Origin: Chryseobacterium sp. LJ668
GTDB lineage: Bacteria; Bacteroidota; Bacteroidia; Flavobacteriales; Weeksellaceae
Length of the DNA stretch: 64,000 nt
NCBI RefSeq assembly: GCF_019613955.1
Contig: NZ_CP080443.1
Span: 1,674,001-1,738,000 of the forward strand
Reading direction: 5' to 3'
A model generated the notes under the pieces. It saw only the letters and a list, made by a program, of their open reading frames with translations, ran no database searches and was not told the origin of the DNA. Shown piece after piece: positions 44,964-53,707 of this stretch. Made by a program: the position numbers and the translations under genes. The stretch's first letter is position 1. Each line of letters starts with the position of its first letter.

Positions 44964-46046
44964 ATGAGCCAGTCAAAATACACACGCAGAGATTTTTTAC
45001 AAACTTCAGCTTTGGGAATCGCAGCGGTGTTTGTCGGCTCGTCATTTACCCGTGCATTTGATTTTTCAGACCAACCTTATTTTAATTTAAAACCTATCGG
45101 AAGGTCACTAGAATTGGATGGTTATTACATTTGGTGTTCTTCGCCGATTTGGGGTGAAGACGGTAAAGTACATCTTTTCTACTCACGCTGGAAAAAAGAA
45201 AAAGGAATGGGCGGCTGGCTCAACGGTTCTGAAATCTGCCGTGCGGAAGCCAATTCCCCTTTAGAAAAATTTCAGCATAAAGAAGTTATTTTAGCTCCGA
45301 GAGGCGGCGAATTTTGGGATGCAACAACCTGTCACAATCCGTTAATTAAAAAAGTGGAAGATCAGTATTATTTGTTCTTTATGGGAAATTCCAATGGAAA
45401 GACCAATACCAAAAGAATCGGACTTGCTACTTCAAAAAGTCTTGACGGAGAATGGACAAGACCGGATCAACCGCTACTTCTTCCGGGAAAAGAAGGTTCT
45501 TGGGACGATCATTGTACCACAAATCCAGCATTTGTCAAAGGAAACGACGGTAAATATTGGCTGTTTTACAAATCCTGGAACACCGAAGAATATGAAACCC
45601 AAAAAGGAGCCGTGCGTGGAAACCGAAAATATGGACTGGCAAAAGCGGATTCTCCGATGGGGCCTTACCAAAAAGTTTCTGAAAATCCGGTAATCGATTT
45701 TTCATCATTACCCAACAATGCTCAGTTAGAAGATGCATTTATATGGAAAGAAAACGGAAAATTTCATATGGTTGCCCGTGATATGGGATTTTACAATCAT
45801 GAATATGGTTTGCATCTAACAACAAAAAACGGACTGCAATGGACAAAACCTGAAATCGCTTATCTGGAAATGAAGCATTACATTCAGGAATCCGAGCCAC
45901 CTAAACATTTAAAAAGATTCGGAAGGCTTGAACGTCCAATGATTCTGATGAGTAAAGATGGAAAAAGACCTCAATTTTTATTCGGAGCCACGCAGGGTGG
46001 TATGTTTGAAACTTCTACGACATTTGTTTTTGAGATTTTGAAATAA
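44964..46046 (+). CDS. Tat-exported glycoside hydrolase-like beta-propeller protein
   Basis: This 360-residue protein has a twin-arginine signal: TRRDFLQTSALGIAAVFVG (about 7-25), so it is folded before export. The mature part has five-bladed propeller character of the GH43/GH32/GH117 clan: YIWCSSPIWGEDGKVHLFYS near 45, DATTCHNPLI near 116, DDHCTTNPAF near 171 and LEDAFIWKENGKFHMV near 250, the last providing the acid/base region. Such proteins hydrolyse or bind plant or algal sugars. The gene begins 221 bp after the esterase and may be co-transcribed. The substrate is unknown. Confidence 0.85.
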   Translation: MSQSKYTRRDFLQTSALGIAAVFVGSSFTRAFDFSDQPYFNLKPIGRSLELDGYYIWCSSPIWGEDGKVHLFYSRWKKEKGMGGWLNGSEICRAEANSPLEKFQHKEVILAPRGGEFWDATTCHNPLIKKVEDQYYLFFMGNSNGKTNTKRIGLATSKSLDGEWTRPDQPLLLPGKEGSWDDHCTTNPAFVKGNDGKYWLFYKSWNTEEYETQKGAVRGNRKYGLAKADSPMGPYQKVSENPVIDFSSLPNNAQLEDAFIWKENGKFHMVARDMGFYNHEYGLHLTTKNGLQWTKPEIAYLEMKHYIQESEPPKHLKRFGRLERPMILMSKDGKRPQFLFGATQGGMFETSTTFVFEILK

Positions 46047-46057
46047 ATTTAATGATT

Positions 46058-46651
46058 TTAAAGTTCATTTTCCACGGTTCCATAAAGTATTCCATTGTCT
46101 TTAAATAGTTGTTTCATCAGATTATATTTTTGAGAACATTCTTCACCTAATGTTATTTTATTATTATTCGTTCTAAATTTACTACATCCAAAACATAACT
46201 CTACAAAACCTATTAGCTTTTCATCAGAACCGACAAATAAAATAGCATTTTGAGGAAAATAGCATTTTGTGCCTTCAAGAATTGTTGGTGTGGCATTATA
46301 TCCGTAGTTGTATATAAGATCTAATAAGTTGAATTTTTGAATGTTATCTAAAATAATAAACTCTTTAAAATTGCCCAAAACAGTCGAGTCAATTTTTTTG
46401 TTAGACAATCCATCAAGAAGTTTCGTCAATTCTTCTCCCAATATTCCAGGTATATGATTTTTGTAAGAAGTGAATATTATTTTTGAAGAAGAATTGAAAG
46501 GATATAATGTCGCTAAGTCGTCTAAATTCACTTTATTAATTTTTTTGCAATTGAGTTTGTCAAGTTCTTTATCAAATGAATTTTTCTTAAGTTGAGAAAA
46601 CAAACTTAAGAAACAAAATAGAAAGAAGAGTAAGAAAGTTTTAAATGTCAT
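46058..46651 (-). CDS. secreted hypothetical protein
   Basis: This encodes about 197 residues from the Met at 46651; the frame is open to 46714, but the later Met gives a clean signal peptide (MTFKTFLLFFLFCFLSLFSQ). The mature protein has LNCKKINKVNLDDLATLYP early, a helical middle and a Cys cluster near the end (YCFGCSKF-like, LCFGCSKFRTNN). It converges with the glycoside hydrolase gene with only 11 bp between stops. No family recognised. Confidence 0.68.
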   Translation of the reverse strand: MTFKTFLLFFLFCFLSLFSQLKKNSFDKELDKLNCKKINKVNLDDLATLYPFNSSSKIIFTSYKNHIPGILGEELTKLLDGLSNKKIDSTVLGNFKEFIILDNIQKFNLLDLIYNYGYNATPTILEGTKCYFPQNAILFVGSDEKLIGFVELCFGCSKFRTNNNKITLGEECSQKYNLMKQLFKDNGILYGTVENEL

Positions 46652-46764
46652 TTTGAGTAGAATTTCTGCTAATTTCAAATATATAAAGAATTCCAAAATG
46701 GAATAGATTTTCAATTTGAATTTACTTATTAATTTTCAAACCATTAATACTCATTTAATTTTAA

Positions 46765-46772
46765 TATTTTTG
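46765..46772 (+). promoter_or_regulatory. Bacteroidota -7 promoter element
   Basis: TATTTTTG matches TAnnTTTG, 22 bases before the ATG at 46795 of the arginase-fold gene. The -33 box is not clear. Confidence 0.5.
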
Positions 46773-46794
46773 AGCATTATTAGCATATTTGAGC

Positions 46795-47865
46795 ATGAAT
46801 TTTGAAGATTTTATCATTTCACCGAGAAATTTCAGGACAGAAAACTGGCAAATTGGCCATCAGATTACCAAAGAAATAAAAGAAGACAGCATTGTTTTGC
46901 TCTTTGTTTCCGATTACAGAGGAGCAAACGGAGAAGCTGAGGTACAGGATTTTACGGCCATCAGAAAAGAATTTTATCAGCTTTCGAAACTTGATTTTGA
47001 GATTCCGGTAGTTGATCTGGGAGATTTGGTTTCAGGGAAATCGGTGGAAGATTCACACTATATTCTGCAAGAAGTTTTGTCTGCTTGTCATTCTAAGAGA
47101 GCCATTCCGGTGATTATTGGTGGTTCTAATGATTTTGCTTTTTCTTTATTTTCAGGATTAAATTTTCATCAGCAAAACATCAATTATACTCAAATAAGCA
47201 ATGTTATTTCATTAAAACAGGATGAAAGTATCAACGAGCATACATTTTTAAGCAAAATTTTGGGCTCAAAAAGTTTGTCTGTCAAAAATTATCATCATCT
47301 TGGATATCAGAAACATCTGAACGAAGTAGATTCTATAAAACTGATCAGAGAAGTAGAATTTGACATCGTTCGTTTGGCAGAAATGATGAATTCCACGGAA
47401 AAAACAGAGCCTTTTTTCAGAAAAGCCGATTTGGTGACAGTAAATTGTGATGCTGTTGAAAGTTTCAACGATGCTTTTTCGATAAATCCACAGGTAAACG
47501 GTCTCAACCGCAGGGAAATATGTGCTTATATGAAGGAAATCGGACTGAGTGAAAATCTAAAGTCTGTAGGAATATTTAATTATAATATTTATACTGAAAA
47601 TCAGCTCAATCATCAGCTTTTAGCACAGATGATCTGGTACCTGATCGAGGGGATCAATATTCAGCACTCACATCCGAGAGAACGGCATTACGAAATGTTT
47701 TATGTTTTGATTGAAGACAGGCAATATGCTTTTAAACGTGATACATTCAGCAATCTTTGGTATTTTGGGGATGATGAAAATATAGAAAACTGTATTCCCT
47801 GCTCAAGGAGTGATTTTGATGAAGCAAAAAAGGGATGGCTGAGCGCAAGATTTACAAAAAGCTAG
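46795..47865 (+). CDS. arginase/formimidoylglutamase-fold protein, metal ligands lost
   Basis: This encodes about 356 residues from the ATG at 46795 (a TTG two codons earlier is less likely). The fold follows the ureohydrolase family: AIPVIIGGSNDFAFSLF, then a strand with ISNVISLKQDES, then ADLVTVNCDAVESFND. The metal-binding motifs are degraded: GGDH reads GGSN, DAHxD reads ISLKQ, and the SxDxD motif keeps only the second Asp. A dinuclear Mn site is therefore unlikely, and this may be a regulatory or structural relative. It begins a run with exopolysaccharide genes, 3 bp before the GT2 gene. Confidence 0.78.
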   Translation: MNFEDFIISPRNFRTENWQIGHQITKEIKEDSIVLLFVSDYRGANGEAEVQDFTAIRKEFYQLSKLDFEIPVVDLGDLVSGKSVEDSHYILQEVLSACHSKRAIPVIIGGSNDFAFSLFSGLNFHQQNINYTQISNVISLKQDESINEHTFLSKILGSKSLSVKNYHHLGYQKHLNEVDSIKLIREVEFDIVRLAEMMNSTEKTEPFFRKADLVTVNCDAVESFNDAFSINPQVNGLNRREICAYMKEIGLSENLKSVGIFNYNIYTENQLNHQLLAQMIWYLIEGINIQHSHPRERHYEMFYVLIEDRQYAFKRDTFSNLWYFGDDENIENCIPCSRSDFDEAKKGWLSARFTKS

Positions 47866-47868
47866 GCT

Positions 47869-48870
47869 ATGATAAATACTTCTCCAAAAGTTTCTGTCAT
47901 TGTTCCGGTATATAACGTAGAAAAATATCTGGCAAAATGTCTCGGCTCTTTGGTGAATCAAACTTTACAAGCTATTGAAATTTTGGTGGTCAATGACGGG
48001 AGCACAGATGATTCTGAAAGAATAATTCAGGATTACGCTCAGAAATTTCCTGAGAAAATTAAGGCTTTTAATAAAGAAAACGGTGGATTAAGTGATGCCA
48101 GAAATTTTGGAATTGATCAATCAACTGGAGAATATATAGGATTCGTCGACAGTGATGATTATGTTACGGAAAAGATGTTTGAGGAAATGCTGAATTTAGC
48201 ATTAATACATCAGGCTGAAATAGTGATCTGCAACATTCAGAAAGTTGATGAGTATGGAAATACAATTCAGAGATTGACACAGATCCCCAATATGCCCGAA
48301 AAGATTGATCTCCGAAATAATTTTTCGGTGTTTTCTGATCTCAGCTATTTTGCCTGTAATAAATTGTTTAAAAAAGATCTTTTTAGTAGCAAAAGATTCA
48401 AAAGAGGGGTTCATTTTGAAGATATTCAGCTGATTCCGCAGCTTTTGTTGAAATGTGAAACTTTAGCACAGACGCAGAATTTTCATTATCAGTATCTTGA
48501 ACGTACAAATTCAATTTCAAAAACCCATACCGAAAAAGGTCTTGATATTTTATCCGCAGTAGAAGATGTAGAATTTTTTTTTAAAAGTTCTAAATATGCA
48601 GAAAAGGAAAAGGAGCTCAAGAGTTTTCAAATTTTGGAGGGTGTTTACAGTTATCTGGCTTATCTTGCTTTTGTAAAAAATGAATCAGTTTTTTACAGAA
48701 TGTCACATCAACTTGAGGTTTTTATGAAAAAAAGAAACATCAATTTTAAAGATATATTGTTTTACAGTCGTTTTGATAAAAATTATCTTTTATATTTGCC
48801 ACTGAAAAAAAAGATTTTTTATCTGCTGTTTTTTACAGGACAGAAAAAGCTGATTAGAAAATTAATATAA
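47869..48870 (+). CDS. family 2 glycosyltransferase
   Basis: This is a 333-residue GT-A transferase: VSVIVPVYNVEKYLAKCL (about 8-25), VVNDGSTDDSE and FVDSDDYV (the DxD metal site at about 88-95) are all intact. It uses a nucleotide sugar to extend a lipid-linked oligosaccharide on the cytoplasmic side. It stands before a WecA/MraY-like gene and export genes, so it is part of the exopolysaccharide module. The C-terminal 100 residues are Lys-rich and probably membrane-associated. Confidence 0.9.
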   Translation: MINTSPKVSVIVPVYNVEKYLAKCLGSLVNQTLQAIEILVVNDGSTDDSERIIQDYAQKFPEKIKAFNKENGGLSDARNFGIDQSTGEYIGFVDSDDYVTEKMFEEMLNLALIHQAEIVICNIQKVDEYGNTIQRLTQIPNMPEKIDLRNNFSVFSDLSYFACNKLFKKDLFSSKRFKRGVHFEDIQLIPQLLLKCETLAQTQNFHYQYLERTNSISKTHTEKGLDILSAVEDVEFFFKSSKYAEKEKELKSFQILEGVYSYLAYLAFVKNESVFYRMSHQLEVFMKKRNINFKDILFYSRFDKNYLLYLPLKKKIFYLLFFTGQKKLIRKLI

Positions 48871-48974
48871 ACACAAGTGAAAAATTCGTTTTCTGATAGA
48901 AAGTTATCTGCAAAATGATTTATTAAGACTTTAGGGCAAAATAATGCCTCACAAAGTATTTTAATAGAAAAAAA

Positions 48975-50105
48975 ATGAAGAATTTTGAATTGTTCCTTTA
49001 TGAATCCGGGATTTCTATTTTTTATGTAAAAGTAGGTCTGGGATTTCTGTTTTCTTTTTTCATTACTTACATCTCAATCCCCACCATCATAAAAATTTCC
49101 AGAAGGAAAAATCTGATGGATGAACCCGGGGTAAGAAGTTCACACCTTAGAAAGATACCAAACCTTGGCGGAATTGCCATTTTTTACTCAATCGGAATCT
49201 GTACTTCCATTTTAGCTTACGAACTCTTTGATATATATAAATTTTTATTTGCTTCGTTGATTATTCTGCTGTATATAGGCGTGATGGATGATATTGTGGT
49301 AATGAGGGCCTATAAAAAACTGGTAGCTCAGATTGTCGTTTCTGCATTAATTGTCATTGGTTCAGATATACGGATAAGAAATCTTTTTGGCATTTTCGCA
49401 ATTTACGAGATCAACTATCTCATAAGTATCATCATCACTATCGTTACATTTATTATATTGATTAATGCATTTAACCTGATTGATGGTATTGATGGGCTTG
49501 CCGGTGGGTACGCATTGATATGCAGTGCTCTCTTTGGGATCAGCTATTATCGTCTGGGCGAATATAATTACCCTTTAGTAATCTTATCTGTGGTAATCAT
49601 AGGTACTGTTTTAGCTTTTTTATATTATAATTTATCAAATTATAGAGCAACCAAAATATTTATGGGAGATACTGGCTCTATGCTTTTAGGGTTTCTGCTC
49701 GCTTTCACATCCATATGTTTTATTGATATTTTTATTGATAAAGAATCCCCAAATATCCCAAGATATCATTTAAAATCGGCACCTGTGATTGCTATGGCGA
49801 TCCTTATTTTACCTATAGTTGATACCCTGAATGTTATTCTTGTAAGATTATGGAACAAAAAATCTCCTTTTCTGGCAGATAAAAATCACATACATCACAA
49901 ACTTTTAAAGCTTAATCTTACACACAGAAGATCAAGTTTTTATATTATTGTTTATTACTTATTTATAGTTTCAGTAGCTTATTGTCTGCGGCATACCAAT
50001 GTCAATCTCCTATTGGTAATTGTTTTATTACTAGGGTTTTTAGGGGCATATCTTCCAGATTTTATATATAGGCAAAAAGATAATAAGTTAAAAAATAATA
50101 ATTAA
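48975..50105 (+). CDS. MraY/WecA-family sugar-phosphate transferase
   Basis: This 376-residue polytopic enzyme has about ten helices. The conserved motifs are AFNLIDGIDGLAGG, FMGDTGSMLLGF and an HIHHKLL segment near 312, which together mark the polyprenyl-phosphate N-acetylhexosamine-1-phosphate transferase family. It starts polysaccharide synthesis by moving a sugar phosphate onto undecaprenyl phosphate. Its position before Wza-like and Wzc-like genes supports a Wzx/Wzy-type exopolysaccharide pathway. Confidence 0.9.
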   Translation: MKNFELFLYESGISIFYVKVGLGFLFSFFITYISIPTIIKISRRKNLMDEPGVRSSHLRKIPNLGGIAIFYSIGICTSILAYELFDIYKFLFASLIILLYIGVMDDIVVMRAYKKLVAQIVVSALIVIGSDIRIRNLFGIFAIYEINYLISIIITIVTFIILINAFNLIDGIDGLAGGYALICSALFGISYYRLGEYNYPLVILSVVIIGTVLAFLYYNLSNYRATKIFMGDTGSMLLGFLLAFTSICFIDIFIDKESPNIPRYHLKSAPVIAMAILILPIVDTLNVILVRLWNKKSPFLADKNHIHHKLLKLNLTHRRSSFYIIVYYLFIVSVAYCLRHTNVNLLLVIVLLLGFLGAYLPDFIYRQKDNKLKNNN

Positions 50106-50110
50106 ATCTC

Positions 50111-50118
50111 TATTTTTG
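50111..50118 (+). promoter_or_regulatory. Bacteroidota -7 promoter element
   Basis: TATTTTTG followed by CA lies directly after the WecA/MraY-like stop and 20 bases before the Wza-like ATG. It could give the export genes an extra promoter. Confidence 0.45.
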
Positions 50119-50138
50119 CAAAACAACATTCAATCACG

Positions 50139-50981
50139 ATGAAAATTTACAAATATTTATTTTTTTTAATCTTACCGTTCTCCCTAACATCCTGCATTAC
50201 TACTAAAGATGTAAAATATATGCAACCCAGTGAAAGTCTTGTTATTAACGAAGAAGGCTTAATACCTTATAACATTCCGGTTTACAGAATCACCAAAAAT
50301 GATATGCTGAACCTTAATATTGTAACCACGCCCAAAGGGGATGCTGCGCAGTTTTATTCATCATTAAATACTTCTGGTACAGGAGGCGGAAGCACCATCT
50401 CAATGACAGGGGGAACCAGCGGTACAGGAGGTAGCGCTGTAATTTATTTTAACGGACTGAAAGTTGATTCTAAAGGCGATATTAATATTTTTGGCATCGG
50501 CTATATCAAAGCAGATGGCAGAACAATAGAAGAAGTAAGTCAGGAAATTCAGGATAAAGTAAACGAAAATTTTCAGGAAGGCAAATCTGAAGTCAGACTT
50601 AATATTAACGGAATTACCTACTACATTTTAGGGGATATAGAAACGACAGGACTTACAGGAGAAAAAGTAGCTCACAAAAATACATTGACCCTTACTGAAG
50701 CAATTTCTATCAATGGAGGTCTAAACCGAACAATTGACAGGAAAAATATTGTAATTCATAGAAAGCTTCCTGAAGGTATTAAAATTGCCAAAATAGACCT
50801 TACCCGCGAGGATGTAATGAACTCTCCCTATTATTATGTGCAAAACGGTGATGAAATATTGCTGACAACCAACAGAAGAAGTTTAAACGGATTCGGAAAA
50901 GATCCTATACAGACTCTCATCAGTGGGGTTTCGGTCATTACAACCGCATTATCAATCTATCTACTCCTTAAAAACCTTTAA
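50139..50981 (+). CDS. Wza-like polysaccharide export lipoprotein
   Basis: This 280-residue protein is a lipoprotein (lipobox SLTSC, Cys near 20). The mature part has the polysaccharide export (Poly_export) and SLBB domains: YRITKNDMLNLNIVTTPKGD, IFGIGYIKADGRTIEEVS and YYILGDIETTGLTGEK, then AISINGGLNRTIDRKN. A hydrophobic stretch closes the C-terminus (about 255-278). It forms the outer-membrane channel for exopolysaccharide with the Wzc-like kinase encoded 2 bp downstream. Confidence 0.91.
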   Translation: MKIYKYLFFLILPFSLTSCITTKDVKYMQPSESLVINEEGLIPYNIPVYRITKNDMLNLNIVTTPKGDAAQFYSSLNTSGTGGGSTISMTGGTSGTGGSAVIYFNGLKVDSKGDINIFGIGYIKADGRTIEEVSQEIQDKVNENFQEGKSEVRLNINGITYYILGDIETTGLTGEKVAHKNTLTLTEAISINGGLNRTIDRKNIVIHRKLPEGIKIAKIDLTREDVMNSPYYYVQNGDEILLTTNRRSLNGFGKDPIQTLISGVSVITTALSIYLLLKNL

Positions 50982-50983
50982 TT

Positions 50984-53494
50984 ATGATCCCAGGAAAAGA
51001 AGCTACGGTAGATAAAAGTGTGGCTCAGAAAGAAAGAATAGGTACTTTTGCTTTGTTCGATATTGAGCATTTTTTAAGAAAACTTTTACGAAACTGGTAT
51101 TGGTTTGTACTGATGTTTTGTGTCGGATATGCGGCTGCTTGGTTTTACGGAAAATACTACGCCCAGAATATTTATTCCTCAAACCTTTCACTTAGTGTTT
51201 CTAGCAATACGGCAAGCTATTTTACGCCCAATCAGTCGATTAACTTTATTTGGGGACAGGGGGGTAATCAGGATGGTGTTTATTTAAAAAAGATGCTTTT
51301 ATCCAGATCACACAATGAATTTCTGGTCCAGGAGCTAAACCTCTTTGTAAACTATAAAACAAAAGGTCTTATTAAATCAACCTATCTTGATAAAGATGAT
51401 TCGCCCGTATTTCTAGAAATTGATAAAAAGCATCTGCAGCAAGTCAATTATCCTATAACCTTAACGCCGAAAGGTGGTGATTCTTTTGCAGTTTCCTTCC
51501 CGGAAGAAGGAGAATCTACTAACGTTTATAACTACGAGTTTGAAGGTTTTCAGACGATCCCGCATTATGCAAAGCCGGCTGGGAAAATTTTAAAAATAAA
51601 TGAGTGGTATACATCACCAAATTTAAGATTCAGAATAGTTGCCAATCCGGTAGCAACGAGGATAAAACTTGAAAATATCATTGTAAGTTTGAGCACGGTA
51701 AATGATGCTGTAAATAGTATTATTTCATCAATAGGAGTTGATTTTGATAAGGAAATCAATAGCATAATGATTATTTCTAAAACAGGTCTGAACCTAAATA
51801 GTACCGTTAATTTTCTCAACAAATCTGTAAATGAATTGCAGAAAAAAAGGTTTGAAGATAAGAATACCGTAGATAAAAATACAGAAAAGTATTTGATAGT
51901 AAGTTTAAAGGAAATGAGAAAAAAGCTCGATTCGAGTGCTGCCATTCTCAATTACCTGAAGACTTCAGAAAAATTATATGATATTAAAGACAGAGACGAA
52001 AAATCTTTAAATAAAATCAAGGAATTAGAATCAAGAAAAGCAGACCTTTTGAGTAAAATGATTTCTCTAAACAGGATCAAAAACTCTGTTGAAACTCAAA
52101 ACTTTGACAGAATGATTAGTCCCTCAGCTGCCGGTTTTGATGACGGAATGTTTTCTGCATCCGTTTCCGAATTGAAAGCGTTATATCTTAAGAAGAGAGA
52201 GCTTGCCTCAATTTACACTCCAAATTCTGAGCCTATCAGGGAAATTAACAGGCTGATTAATGAGGCAAAAATGAATTCGTCTGGCTCGTTGAGAAATATT
52301 TATACAGTTTATACAAGCCAGATCAATACAATTGATCAGCAGATTGGTGATGCAAATTCCGAATTATCTACTTATCCTGAGAAGCAAAGAAAATACCTTG
52401 ATGCTGAAAGGGGTTACAATATGATTGAGGCTACTTATAATAGTTTGCTGAGCCGGCAAAATGAGAGCCAGATGAGATTGGCAACTACGCAGTCTGATAT
52501 TTCGGTAATCGATCCTGCAAAAAACCTGGGTCAGGGTCCTATCGGTCCGAACGTAAAAAGTACAAAAATGGGTATCATTGCCACTTCACTGGCATTTCCT
52601 TTTGCAATTATCTTCCTGGGAGCAGTTTTAGACAGCAGAATCAGAAATATTAAAGAGCTTTTGAATGTAACAAAAATTCCTTTGCTTGGAGTTGTCGGTA
52701 ACAATCCCAACGATGAAATGCTTACCGTTTTAAATCATCCAAAATCATCTATATCTGAGGCTTTCAGGGGAATCAGAGCGAATGTGAGATTCTTGGCAAA
52801 TGATGATGATAAAAGTAAAGTATTATTAGTGACATCATCTGTTGGTGGCGAAGGAAAAACGTATGTATCTATCAATCTGGCATCAGTATTAGGCTTAAGC
52901 GATAAGAAAACCATATTGCTTGGAATGGATTTAAGAAAACCTAAAATATTTGGTGATTTTAATATTGATAATAAAAACGGTATTTCAAATTACCTTACAG
53001 GTGAGGTTTCCATTGATGCAATCATCAATAAAACGACAATTCCTAATCTTGATGTGGCTACATCGGGCCCTATTCCTCCAAATCCATCTGAGCTTTTGAT
53101 GAGTGATAAAAATATTAAATTCATAGAAGAGCTCAAAACAAGATACGATTTTATTATTATAGATTCTCCGCCTGTAGGATTAGTTGCAGATTCATTTGAA
53201 TTGATGAAACATTCTGATGCAAATCTGTATGTAGTGCGTCATGAATATACAGAAAAGTACATGCTGAAGATGATTGCCGAGAAATATAATAATGGTGAAA
53301 TCAAACAACTTGGCTTTGTATATAATGATTATGTTGCTAAACAAGGGTATGGTTACGGTTATGGTTACGGCTATGGCTACGGCTACGGTTATGGCTACGG
53401 CTATGGTTACTTCGATGAAGATAAAAATTATAAAGAGCCGTTAATTATCAGGATAAGAAACTTAGTAAAAGCATTTTTAGATAGAAAAAAATAG
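50984..53494 (+). CDS. Wzc-like polysaccharide copolymerase and tyrosine kinase
   Basis: This 836-residue protein has the Wzz domain with two membrane helices (about 35-56 and about 525-545) and a long periplasmic coiled-coil region. The cytoplasmic BY-kinase domain has Walker A SVGGEGKTYVS (about 616-626), Walker A' MDLRKPKIF and Walker B FIIIDSPPVG (near 722-732). The C-terminal Tyr cluster is unusual: eleven exact Gly-Tyr dipeptides (about 788-809). The kinase regulates polymer length and export by autophosphorylation of that tail. It works with the Wza-like lipoprotein encoded just upstream. Confidence 0.92.
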   Translation: MIPGKEATVDKSVAQKERIGTFALFDIEHFLRKLLRNWYWFVLMFCVGYAAAWFYGKYYAQNIYSSNLSLSVSSNTASYFTPNQSINFIWGQGGNQDGVYLKKMLLSRSHNEFLVQELNLFVNYKTKGLIKSTYLDKDDSPVFLEIDKKHLQQVNYPITLTPKGGDSFAVSFPEEGESTNVYNYEFEGFQTIPHYAKPAGKILKINEWYTSPNLRFRIVANPVATRIKLENIIVSLSTVNDAVNSIISSIGVDFDKEINSIMIISKTGLNLNSTVNFLNKSVNELQKKRFEDKNTVDKNTEKYLIVSLKEMRKKLDSSAAILNYLKTSEKLYDIKDRDEKSLNKIKELESRKADLLSKMISLNRIKNSVETQNFDRMISPSAAGFDDGMFSASVSELKALYLKKRELASIYTPNSEPIREINRLINEAKMNSSGSLRNIYTVYTSQINTIDQQIGDANSELSTYPEKQRKYLDAERGYNMIEATYNSLLSRQNESQMRLATTQSDISVIDPAKNLGQGPIGPNVKSTKMGIIATSLAFPFAIIFLGAVLDSRIRNIKELLNVTKIPLLGVVGNNPNDEMLTVLNHPKSSISEAFRGIRANVRFLANDDDKSKVLLVTSSVGGEGKTYVSINLASVLGLSDKKTILLGMDLRKPKIFGDFNIDNKNGISNYLTGEVSIDAIINKTTIPNLDVATSGPIPPNPSELLMSDKNIKFIEELKTRYDFIIIDSPPVGLVADSFELMKHSDANLYVVRHEYTEKYMLKMIAEKYNNGEIKQLGFVYNDYVAKQGYGYGYGYGYGYGYGYGYGYGYFDEDKNYKEPLIIRIRNLVKAFLDRKK
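53345..53410 (+). repeat. tandem Gly-Tyr codon repeat
   Basis: Eleven consecutive GGN-TAY codon pairs encode the C-terminal Tyr tail of the Wzc-like kinase. Third positions vary (GGT/GGC/GGG, TAT/TAC), so the repeat is conserved at the protein level and is not a recent slippage product of identical units. Confidence 0.85.
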
Positions 53495-53501
53495 AGATTT
53501 T

Positions 53502-53524
53502 AAACCCTCAAATCATGAGGGTTT
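53502..53524 (+). terminator. possible terminator after the export operon
   Basis: AAACCCTCA/TGAGGGTTT with a 5-base loop lies 7 bases after the Wzc-like stop. The following T-run is short, so termination may be partial. Confidence 0.6.
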
Positions 53525-53657
53525 ACTGTTTGTAATCAAAATTGAATCTGACTAAAAAAGAATAATTTTGGCACTTTGTCGTTTACTTTATAACAAATTA
53601 TGTTTTTTTGTTTATTTTTAACGAAACATTAAGGTTATCATTAATATAAAAATGTTT

Positions 53658-53665
53658 TATATTTG
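53658..53665 (+). promoter_or_regulatory. Bacteroidota -7 promoter element
   Basis: TATATTTG followed by C matches TAnnTTTG. It overlaps the first possible start (53663) of the next open frame, which supports the later ATG at 53708 as the true start. Confidence 0.6.
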
Positions 53666-53707
53666 CAAAAATTAATTTTTAAAATAACCATAAATCCATA
53701 TTCTTCT

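Noticed and set aside
53345..53410. Possible CRISPR-like or minisatellite array
   Set aside because: The repeat is a coding (GY)11 run with no spacers; it belongs to the Wzc-like gene.
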